NCBI GenBank assembly: GCA_949126835.1
Contig: OX421500.1
Location: 32,656,141-32,720,140, forward strand
From: Anisus vortex
Lineage: Eukaryota > Mollusca > Gastropoda > Planorbidae
Direction of reading: 5' to 3'
DNA: 64,000 nucleotides
The position numbers and the translations under genes are program-made. Of the stretch, positions 43,701 to 55,700 are shown in pieces (position 1 is the stretch's first letter; each line of letters starts with the position of its first letter). A model generated the notes under the pieces. It was not told the DNA's origin and made no database searches. It worked only from the letters and a program-made list of their open reading frames with translations.

Positions 43701-46700
43701 ACCACTCCCACAGCAACAGAGCCCACCATTACCGCTCTTACAGCAAGAGAGCCCACCGCCACCGATCCCACGGCAACAGAGCCCACCGACACCACTCCCA
43801 CGGCAAAAAAGCCCACCACCATCGCTTCAATAGAAACTAAGCCCACCGCCACCACTCCCATGGCAACAGAGCCCACCGCCACCGCTGCCACTGAAACAGA
43901 GCCCACCGCCACCGCTGCCACTGCAACAGAGCCCACCACCGCCGCTTCTACTGTAACAGAGCCCACCGCCACCGCTCTCACGGCAACAGAGCCCACCGCC
44001 ACCGCTCTCACGGCAACAGAGCCCACCGCCAAAGCTTCTACGGCAACAGCGCCCACCGACACCGCTCCCACGGCAACAGAGCCCACCGACACCACTCCGA
44101 CGGCAACAGAGCCCAACGCGACCGCTCTTACGCCAACAGAGCCCACCGCCACCGCTCTTACGGCAACAGAACGCACCGCCACCGCTCCCACAGCAACAGA
44201 ACCTACCGCCGCCAATCCCACAGAAACAGAGCCCACCGCGACCGCTCCAAAGGCAACAGATTCCACCGCCTCCGCTCCCAAGGCAGAAGAGCCCATCGTC
44301 ACCGATCCCACGGCAACAGAGCCCACCGCCACCACTCCCACAGCAACAGAGCCCACCTTTACCGCTCTTACAGCAAGAGAGCCCACCGCCACCGCTCTCA
44401 CGGCAACAGAGCCCACCTTCACCACTCCGACGGCAACAGAGCCCAACGCGACCGCTCTTACGCCAACAGAGCCCACCGCCACCGCTCTCACGGCAACAGA
44501 ACTCACCGCCACCGCTCCCACAGCAACAGAACCTACCGCCGCCTATCCCACAGAAACAGAGCCCACCGCCACCGCTCCAAAGGCAACAGAGTTCACCGCC
44601 AACTCTCCAAAGGCAACTGAGCCCACCGCCACCCCTCCCACGGCAACGAAGCCCACCGACACCGCTCCCACGGCAACAGTGCGCACCGCCACAGCTCCCA
44701 TATCAACAGAGCCCACTGACACCGCTCCCACGGCAACAGAGCCCACCGCCACCACTCCCACGACAACAAAGCCCACCACCATCGCTTCAATGGAAACAGA
44801 GCCCACCGCCACCACTCCCATGGCAACAGAGCCCACCGCCACCGCTGCCACTGAAACAGAGCCCACCGCCACCGCTGCCACTGCAACAGAGCCCACCACC
44901 ACCGCTTCTACGGCAACAGAGCCCACCCCCACCGCTCTCACGGCAACAGAGCCCACCGCCACCGCTATCACGGCAACAGAGCCCACCGCCACCGCTTCTA
45001 CGGCAACAGAGCCCACCGCCACCGCTCTCACGGCAACAGAGCCCACCGCCACCGCTCCCACGGCAACAGAGCCCACCGCCACCGCTCTCACGGCAACAGA
45101 GCCCACCGCCACCGCTCTCACGGCAACAGAGCCCACCGACACCGCTCCCACGGCAACAGATCCCACCACCACCGCTCTCACGGCAACAGAGCCCACCGCT
45201 ACCGCTCTCACGGCAACAGAGCCCACCGCAACCGCTCTCACGGCAACAGAGCTTACCGCCACCACTGCGACGGCAACAGAGCACACCGCAACCGCTCTCA
45301 CGCCAACAGAGCACACTGCCACCGCTCTCACGGCAACAGAGCCCACCGCCACCTCTCTCACGGCAACAGAGCCCACCGCCACCGCTCTCACGGCAACAGA
45401 GCCCACCGCCACAGCTCCTACGGCAACAGAGCCCACCGCCACCACTCCGACGGCAACAGAGCCCACCGCCATCGCGCTCACGCCAACAGAGCCCACCGCC
45501 ACTGCTCTCACGGCAACAGAGCTCACCGCCATCGAGCTCACGCCAACAGAGCCCACCGCCACTGCTCTCACGGCAACAGAGCCCCCCGCCACCGCTCTCA
45601 CGGCAACAGAGCCCACCGCCACCGCTCTCACGGCAACAGAGCCCACCGCCACCACAACCATGGCAACAGAGCCCACCGACACCGCTGCCACTGAAACAGA
45701 GCCCACCGCCACCGCTGCAACTGCAACAGAGCCCACCACCACCGCTTCTACGGCAACAGAGCCCACCGCCACCGCTCTCACGGCAACAGAGCCCACCGCC
45801 ACCGCTCTCACGGCAACAGAGCCCACCGCCACCGCTCTCACGGCAAAAGAGCCCACCGCCACCGCTCTCACGGCAACAGAGCCCACCGCCACAGCTCCTA
45901 CGGCAACAGAGCCCACCACCGCCGCTTCTACTGTAACAGAGCCCACCGCCACCGCTCTCACGGCAACAGAGCCCACCGCCACCGCTCTCACGGCAACAGA
46001 GCCCACCGCCAAAGCTTCTACGGCAACAGCGCCCACCGACACCGCTCCCACGGCAACAGAGCCCACCGCCTCCACTCCGACGGCAACAGAGCCCAACGCG
46101 ACCGCTCTTTCGCCAACAGAGCCCACCGCCACCGCTCTTACGGCAACAGAACTCACCGCCACCGCTCCCACAGCAACAGAACCTACCGCCGCCAATCCCA
46201 CAGAAACAGAGCCCACCGCGACCGCTCCAAAGGCAACAGATTCCACCGCCTCCGCTCCCAAGGCAGAAGAGCCCACCGTCACCGATCCCACGGCAACAGA
46301 GCCCACCGCCACCACTCCCACAGCAACAGAGCCCACCTTTACCGCTCTTACAGCAAGAGAGCCCACCGCCACCGCTCTCACGGCAACAGAGCCCACCTTC
46401 ACCACTCCGACGGCAACAGAGCCCAACGCGAACGCTCTTACGCCAACAGAGCCCACCGCCACCGCTCTCACGGCAACAGAACTCACCGCCACCGCTCCCA
46501 CAGCAACAGAACCTACCGCCGCCTATCCCACAGAAACAGAGCCCACCGCCACCGCTCCAAAGGCAACAGAGTTCACCGCCAACTCTCCAAAGGCAACTGA
46601 GCCCACCGCCACCCCTCCCACGGCAACGAAGCCCACCGACACCGCTCCCACGGCAACAGTGCGCACCGCCACAGCTCCCATATCAACAGAGCCCACTGAC

Positions 46701-49700
46701 ACCGCTCCCACGGCAACAGAGCCCTCCGCCACCACTCCCACGACAACAAAGCCCACCACCATCGCTTCAATGGAAAAAGAGCCCACCGCCACCACTCCCA
46801 TGGCAACAGAGCCCACCGCCACCGCTGCCACTGAAACAGAGCCCACCGCCACCGCTGCCACTGCAACAGAGCCCACCACCACCGCTTCTACGGCAACAGA
46901 GCCCACCCCCACCGCTCTCACGGCAACAGAGCCCACCGCCACCGCTATCACGGCAACAGAGCCCACCGCCACCGCTTCTACGGCAACAGAGCCCACCGCC
47001 ACCGCTCTCACGGCAACAGAGCCCACCGCCACCGCTCCCACGGCAACAGAGCCAACCGCCACCGCTCTCACGGCAACAGAGCCCACCGCCACCGCTCTCA
47101 CGGCAACAGAGCCCACCGACACCGCTCCCACGGCAACAGATCCCACCGCCACCGCTCTCACGGCAACAGAGCCCACCGCTACCGCTCTCACGGCAACAGA
47201 GCCCACCGCAACCGCTCTCACGGCAACAGAGCTTACCGCCACCACTGCGACGGCAACAGAGCACACCGCAACCGCTCTCACGCCAACAGAGCACACTGCC
47301 ACCGCTCTCACGGCAACAGAGCCCACCGCCACCGCTCTCACGGCAACAGAGCCCACCGCCACCGCTCTCACGGCAACAGAGCCCACCGCCACAGCTCCTA
47401 CGGCAACAGAGCCCACCGCCACCACTCCGACGGCAACAGAGCCCACCGCCATCGCGCTCACGCCAACAGAGCCCACCGCCACTGCTCTCACGGCAACAGA
47501 GCCCACCGCCATCGAGCTCACGGCAACAGAGCCCCCCGCCACCGCTCTCACGGCAACAGAGCCCACCGCCACCGCTCTCACGGCAACAGAGCCCACCGCC
47601 ACCACAACCATGGCAACAGAGCCCACCGACACCGCTGCCACTGAAACAGAGCCCACCGCCACCGCTGCCACTGCAACAGAGCCCACCACCACCGCTTCTA
47701 CGGCAACAGAGCCCACCGCCACCGCTCTCACGGCAACAGAGCCCACCGCCACCGCTCTCACGGCAACAGAGCCCACCGCCACCGCTCTCACGGCAACAGA
47801 GCCCACCGCCACAGCTCCTACGGCAACAGAGCCCACCGCCACCACTCCGACGGCAACAGAGCCCACCGCCATCGCGCTCACGCCAACAGAGCCCACCGCC
47901 ACTGCTCTCACGGCAACAGAGCCCACCGCCATCGAGCTCACGCCAACAGAGCCCACCGCCACTGCTCTCACGGCAACAGAGCCCCCCGCCACCGCTCTCA
48001 CGGCAACAGAGCCCACCGCCACCGCTCTCACGGCAACAGAGCCCACCGCCACCACAACCATGGCAACAGAGCCCACCGACACCGCTGCCACTGAAAGAGA
48101 GCCCACCGCCACCGCTGCCACTGCAACAAAGCCCACCACCACCGCTTCTACGGCAACAGAGCCCACCGCCACCGCTCTCACGGCAACAGAGCCCACCGCC
48201 ACCGCTCTCACGGCAACAGAGCCCACCGCCACCGCTCTCACGGCAACAGAGCCCACCGCCACAGCTCCTACGGCAACAGAGCCCACCGCCACCACTCCGA
48301 CGGCAACAGAGCCCACCGCCATCGCGCTCACGCCAACAGAGCCCACCGCCACTGCTCTCACGGCAACAGAGCCCACCGCCATCGAGCTCACGCCAACAGA
48401 GCCCACCGCCACTGCTCTCACGGCAACAGAGCCCCCCGCCACCGCTCTCACGGCAACAGAGCCCACCGCCACCGCTCTCACGGCAACAGAGCCCACCGCC
48501 ACCACAACCATGGCAACAGAGCCCACCGACACCGCTGCCACTGAAACAGAGCCCACCGCCACCGCTGCCACTGCAACAGAGCCCACCACCACCGCTTCTA
48601 CGGCAACAGAGCCCACCGCCACCGCTATCACGGCAACAGAGCCCACCGCCACCGCTTCTACGGCAACAGAGCCCACCACCACCGCTCTCACGGCAACAGA
48701 GCCCACCGCCACCGCTCCCACGGCAACAGAGCCCACCGCCACCACTCTCACGGCAACAGAGCCCACCGCCACCGCTCTCACGGCAACAGAGCCCACCGAC
48801 ACCGCTCCCACGGCAACAGATCCCACCGCCACCGCTCTCACGGCAACAGAGCCCACCGCTACCGCTCTCACGGCAACAGAGCACACCGCAACCGCTCTCA
48901 CGGCAACAGAGCTTACCGCCACCACTGCGACGGCAACAGAGCACACCGCAACCGCTCTCACGCCAACAGAGCACACTGCCACCGCTCTCACGGCAACAGA
49001 GCCCACCGCCACCGCTCTCACGGCAACAGAGCCCACCGCCACCGCTCTCACGGCAACAGAGCCCACCGCCACAGCTCCTACGGCAACAGAGCCCACCGCC
49101 ACCACTCCGACGGCAACAGAGCCCACCGCCATCGCGCTCACGCCAACAGAGCCCACCGCCACTGCTCTCACGGCAACAGAGCCCACCGCCATCGAGCTCA
49201 CGCCAACAGAGCCCACCGCCACTGCTCTCACGGCAACAGAGCCCCCCGCCACCGCTCTCACGGCAACAGAGCCCACCGCCACCGCTCTCACGGCAACAGA
49301 GCCCACCGCCACCACAACCATGGCAACAGAGCCCACCGACACCGCTGCCACTGAAACAGAGCCCACCGCCACCGCTGCCACTGCAACAGAGCCCACCACC
49401 ACCGCTTCTACGGCAACAGAGCCCACCGCCACCGCTCTCACGGCAACAGAGCCCACCGCCACCGCTCTCACGGCAACAGAGCCCACCGCCACCGCTCCGT
49501 CGGCAACAGAACCCACCGCCACCGCTCTCACGGCAACAGAGCTTACCGTTACCACTGCGACGGCAACAGAGCCCACCGCAACCGCTCTTACGCCAAGAGA
49601 GCCCACCGCCACCGCTCTCACGTCAACAGAGCCCACCGCCACCGCTATCACGGCAACAGAGCCCACCGCCACCGCTTCTACGGCAACAGAGCCCACCGCC

Positions 49701-52700
49701 ACCGCTCTCACGGCAACAGAGCACACCGCCACCGCTCTCACGGCAACAGAGCCCACCGCCACCGCTCCGACGGCAACAGAGCCCACCGCTACCGCTCTCA
49801 CGGCAACAGAGCCCACCGCAACCGCTCTCACGGCAACAGAGCTTACCGCCACCACTGCGACGGCAACAGAGCACACCGCAACCGCTCTCACGCCAACAGA
49901 GCCCACTGCCACCGCTCTCACGGCAAAAGAGCCCACCGCCATCGCTCTTACGGCAACAGAGCCCACCGCCACCGCTCTCACGGCAACAGAGCCCACCGCC
50001 ACAGCTCCTACGGCAACAGAGCCCACCTCCACCACTCTCACGGCAACAAAGCCCACCACCATCGCTTTAATGGAAACAGAGCCCACCGCCACCACTCCCA
50101 TGGCAACAGAGCCCACCTCCACCGCTGCCACTGAAACAGAGCCCACCGCCACCGCTGCCACTGCAACAGAGCCCACCGCCACCGCTTCTACGGCAACAGA
50201 GGCCACCGCCACCGCTCTCACGGCAACAGAGCCCACCGCCACCGCTCTCACGGCAACAGAGCCCACCGCCACCGCTCCGTCGGCAACAGAACCCACCGCA
50301 ACCGCTCTCACGGCAACAGAGCTTACCGTTACCACTGCGACGGCAACAGAGCCCACCGCAACCGCTCTTACGCCAACAGAGCCCACCGCCACCGCTCTCA
50401 CGTCAACAGAGCCCACCGCCACCGCTCTCACGGCAACAGAGCCCACCGCCACCGCTTCTACGGCAACAGAGCCCACTGCCACCGCTCTCACGACAACAAA
50501 GCCCACCCCCACCGCTCTCACGGCAACAGAGCCCACCGCCACCGCTCCGACGGCAACAGAGCCCACCGCCACCGCTCTCACGGCAACAGAGCCCACCGCA
50601 ACCGCTCTCACGGCAACAGAGCTTACCGCCATCACTGCGACGGCAACAGAGCCTACTGCCGCCGCTCCCACAGAAACAGAGCCCACCGCCAACGCTCAAA
50701 AGGCAACAGAGCCCTCCGCCACCGCTTCCACGGCAACAGAGCCCACTGCTACCACTACCACAGCAACAGAGCCCACCATCACCGCTCTTACAGCCAGAGA
50801 GCCCACCGCCACCGCTCTCACGGCAACAGAGCCCATCGCCACCGCTCTCACGGCAACAGAGCCCACCGCCATTGCTACCACAGCAACAGATCCCACCGTC
50901 ATCTCTCTAACGGCAACAGAGCCCAACGCCACCGCTACCACAGCAACAGAGCCCACCGCCACCGCTCCCATTGCAACAGAGCCTACCGCCACCGCTCCCA
51001 CGGCAACAGAGCCCACCGCCACAGCTCCCACTAAAACAGAGCCCACCGCCACCGCTCTCACGCCAACAGAGCCCACCCCCACCGCTCTCACGGCAACAGA
51101 GCCCACCCCCACCACTCCGACGGCAACAGAGCCCACCGCCACCGCTCTCACGCCAACAGAGCCCACCGCCACCACTCATGCGGCAACAGAGCCCACCGTC
51201 ACCGCTCCCACAGAAACTGAGCTTACCGCTGCCGCTGCCACAGAAACCGAGCCCACCGCGACCGCTCCAAAGGCAACAGAGCCCACCGCCACCGCTCTCA
51301 CGGCAACAGAGCCCACCGCCACCGCTGCCACTGAAACAGAGCCCACCGCCACCGCTGCCACTGCAACAGAGCCCACCACCACTGCTTCTACGGCAACAGA
51401 GCCCACCGCCACCGCTCTCACGGCAACAGAGCCCACCGCCACCGCTCTCACGGCAACAGAGCTTACCGTTACCACTTTAACGGCAACAGAGCCCACCGCA
51501 ACCGCTCTTACGCCAACAGAGCCCACCGCCACCGCTCTCACGTCAACAGAGCCCACCGCCACCGCTATCACGGCAACAGAGCCCACCGCCACCGCTCTCA
51601 CGGCAACAGAGCCCACCGCCACCGCTCCCACGGCAACAGAGCCCACCGCCACCGCTCTCACGGCAACAGAGCCCACCGCCACCGCTCTCACGGCAACAGA
51701 GCCCACCGAAATCGCTCCCACGGCAACAGAGCCCACCGCCACGGCTCTCACGGCAACAGAGCCCACCGATACCGCTCTCACGGCAACAGAGCCCACCGCA
51801 ACCGCTCTCACGGCAACAGAGCTTACCGCCACCACTGCGACGGCAACAAAGCACACCGCAACCGCTCTCACGCCAACAGAGCACACTTCCACCGCTCTCA
51901 CGGCAACAGAGCCCACTGCCACCGCTCTCACGGCAACAGAGCCCACCGCCACCGCTCTCACGGCAACAGAGCCCACCGCCACAGCTCCTACGGCAACAGA
52001 GCCCACCGCCACCACTCCGACGGCAACAGAGCCCACCGCCATCGCGCTCACACCAACAGAGCCCACCGCCACTGCTCTCACGGCAACAGAGCCCACCGCC
52101 ATCGCGCTCACGCCAACAGAGCCCACCGCCAATGCTCTCACGGCAACAGAGCCCCCCGCCACCGCTCTCACGGCAACAGAGCCCACCGCCACCGCTCTCA
52201 CGGCAACAGAGCCCACCGCCACAGCTCCTACGGCAACAGCGCCCACCGACACCGCTCCCACGGCAACAGAGCCCACCGCCACCACTCCTACGGCAAGAGA
52301 GCCCACCGCCATTGCTCCCACAGCAACAGAGCCTACCGCTGCCGCTCCCACAGAAACAGAGCCCACCGCGACCGCTCCAATGGCAACAGATTCCACCGCC
52401 TTCGCTCACAAGGCAGAAGAGCCCACCGTCACCGATCCCACGGCAACAGAGCCCACCGCCACCACTCCCACAGCAACAGAGCCCACCATTACCACTCTTA
52501 CAGCAAGAGAGCCCACCGCCACTGCTCTCACGGCAACAGAGCCCACCGCCACCACTCCGACGGCAACAGAGCCCAACGCGACCGCTCTTACGCCAACAGA
52601 GCCCACCGCCACCGCTCTCACGGCAACAGAACTCACCGCCACCGCTCCCACAGCAACAGAACCTACCGCCGCCAATCCCACAGAAACAGAGCCCACCGCC

Positions 52701-55700
52701 ACCGCTCCAAAGGCAACAGAGTTCACCGCCACCGCTTCTACGGCAACAGAGCCCACCGCCACCGCTTCTACGGCAACAGAGCCCACCGCCACCGCTCTCA
52801 CGACAACAGAGCCCACCGCCACCGCTCTCACGGCAACAGAGCCCACCGCAACCGCTCTCACGGCAACAGAGCTTACCGCCACCACTGCGACGGCAACAGA
52901 GCCTACTGCCGCCGCTCCCACAGAAACAGAGCCCACCGCCAACGCTCCAAAGGCAACAGAGCCCTCCGCCACCGCTCCCACGGCAGCAGAGCCCACCGTC
53001 ACCGCTTCCACGGCAACAGAGCCCACTGCTACCACTACCACAGCAACAGAGCCCACCATCACCGCTCTTACAGCAAGAGAGCCCACCGCCACCGCTCTCA
53101 CGGCAACAGAGCCCATCGCCACCGCTCTCACGGCAACAGAGCCCACCGCCATCGCTACCACAGCAAATGATCCCACCGTCATCTCTCCAACGGCAACAGA
53201 GCCCAACGCCACCGCTACCACAGCAACAGAGCCCACCGCCACCGCTCCCGTTGCAACAGAGCCTACCGCCACCGCTCCCACGGCAACAGAGCCCACCGCC
53301 ACAGCTCCCACTAAAACAGAGCCCACCGCCACCGCTCTCACGCCAACAGAGCCCACCCCCACCGCTCTCACGGCAACAGAGCCCACCGCCACCACTCCGA
53401 CGGCAACAGAGCCCACCGCCACCGCTCTCACGCCAACAGAGCCCACCGCCACCACTCATGCGGCAACAGAGCTTACCGTCACCGCTCCCACAGAAACTGA
53501 GCCTACCGCTGCCGCTGCCACAGAAACTGAGCCCACCGCGACCGCTCCAAAAGCAACAGAGCCCACCGCCACCGCTCTCACGGCAACAGAGCCCACCGCC
53601 ACCACTCCGACGCCAACAGAGCCCACCGCCACCGTTTTCACGGCAACAGAGCCCACCGCCACCGCTGAAATTGCAACAAAGCCCGCCGCGACCACTCCCA
53701 CGGCAACAGAGCCCACCGCTACCGCTGCCACTGAAACAGAGCCCACCGCCACCGCTTCTATGGCAACAGAGCCCACCGCCACCGCTCTCACGGCAACAGA
53801 GCCTACTGCCACCGCTCCCACGGCAACAGAGCCCACCGCCACCGCCCCGTCGGCAACAGAACCCACCGCCACCGCTCTCACGGCAACAGAGCCCACCGAA
53901 ACCGCTCTCACGGCAACAGATCTTACCGTTACCACTGCGACGGCAACAGAGCCCACCGCAACCGCTCTTACGCCAACAGAGCCCACCGCCACCGCTCTCA
54001 CGGCAACAGAGCCCACCGCCACCGCTCTCACGGCAACAGAGCCCACCGACACCGCTTCTACGGCAACAGAGCCCACCGCCACCGCCCTCACGGCAACAGA
54101 GCCCACCGCCACCGCTCTCACGGCAACAGAGCCCACCGCTCCGACGGCAACAGAGCCCACCGCCACCGCTCTCACGGCAACAGACCTTACCGCCACCACT
54201 GCGACGGCAACAGAGCCCACCGCTACCGCTCTCACGCCAACAGAACCCACTGCCACCGTTATCACGGCAACAGAGCCCACCGCTACCGCTCCCACGGCAG
54301 CAGAGCCCACCGACACCGCTTCCACGGCAACAGAGCCCACCGCCACCACTACCACAGCAACAGAGATCACCATCACCGCTCTTACAGCAAGAGAGCCCAC
54401 CGCCACCGCTCTCACGGCAACAGAGCCCACCGCCACCAATCCAACGGCAACAGAGCCCACCGCGACCGCTCTCACGCCAACAGAGCACACCGCCACCACT
54501 CTCTCGGCAACAGAGCCCACCGCCACCGCTCTCACGGCAACAGAGCCCACCGCCACAGCTCCCACGGCAAAAGAGCCCACCGACACCGCTCCCATGGCAA
54601 CAGAGCCCACCTCCACCACTCCTATGGCAACAGAGCCCACCACCATCGCTTCCACGGCTACAGAGCCCACCGCCACCGCTCCCACGGCAACAGAGCCCAC
54701 CGCCACCGCTCCCACAGCAACAGAGCCTACCGCCGCCGCTCCCACAGAAACAGAGCCCACCGCCACCACTCCCACAGCAACAGAGCCCACCGCCACCGCT
54801 CTAACGGCAACAGAGCCGACCGCCACCGCTCCCACTACAACAGAGCCCACCGCCACCGCTCTCACGGCAACAGAGCCGACCGCCACTGCTCTCGTGGCCA
54901 CACAGCCAACCGCCACCACTCCCACGGCAACAGAGCCCACCGCCACCGCTCTCACGCCAACAGAGCCCCCCGCCACCGCTCTCACAGCAACAGAGCCCAC
55001 CGCCACCGCTCCCACGGCAACAGAGCCCACTGCCACCGCTCGCACGGCAACAGAGCCCACCGCCACCGCTCTCACGGCAACAGAGCCCACCGCCACCGCT
55101 CTCACGGCAACAGAGCCCACCGCCATCGCTACCACAGCAACAGATCCCACCGCCATCTCTCCAACGGCAACAGAGCCCAACGCCACCGCTACAAAAGCAA
55201 CAGAGCCCACCGCCACCGCTCCCATTGCAACAGAGCCTACCGCCACAGCTCCTACGGCAACAGAGCCCACCGCTCTCACGGCAACAGAGCCCACCGCCAC
55301 CGCTATCACGACAACAGAGCCCACCGCCACCTCTCCGACGGCAACAGAGCCCACCGCCACCGCTCTCACACAAACAGAGCCCACCGCCACCGCTCTCACG
55401 ACAACAGTGCCCACCGCCACTGCTCCCACGGCAACAGAGCCCACCGTCACCACTCCCACGGCAACAGAGCCCACCACCATCGCTTCCACGGCAACGGAGC
55501 CCACCGCCACCGCTTCCAAGGCAACAGAGTCAACATCCAACGCTCCCACAGCAACAGAGCCTACCGCCGCCGCTCCCACAGAAACAGAGCCCACCGCCAC
55601 CGCTCCCACGGCAGCAGAGCACACCGTCACCGCTCCCAAGGCAACAGAGCCCACTGCCACAACTCCCACAGCAACAGAGCCCACCATTACCACTCTTACA

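Noticed and set aside
40715..44521. Minus-strand frame of 1,268 codons with Val/Ala/Gly/Ser repeats, and similar frames of 1,389 (46523-50692) and 1,166 codons (53456-56956)
   Set aside because: They are antisense shadows of the 30-bp coding array. They end at ordinary unit variants, have no signal peptide or splice context, and together do not form one frame, whereas the plus-strand Thr/Pro frame is open across the whole array.
52132..54804. Plus-strand [11 protein letters not shown] repeat frame of 890 codons
   Set aside because: Third frame of the same array. It is open only locally and is not reachable from the signal-peptide exon by either acceptor AG.
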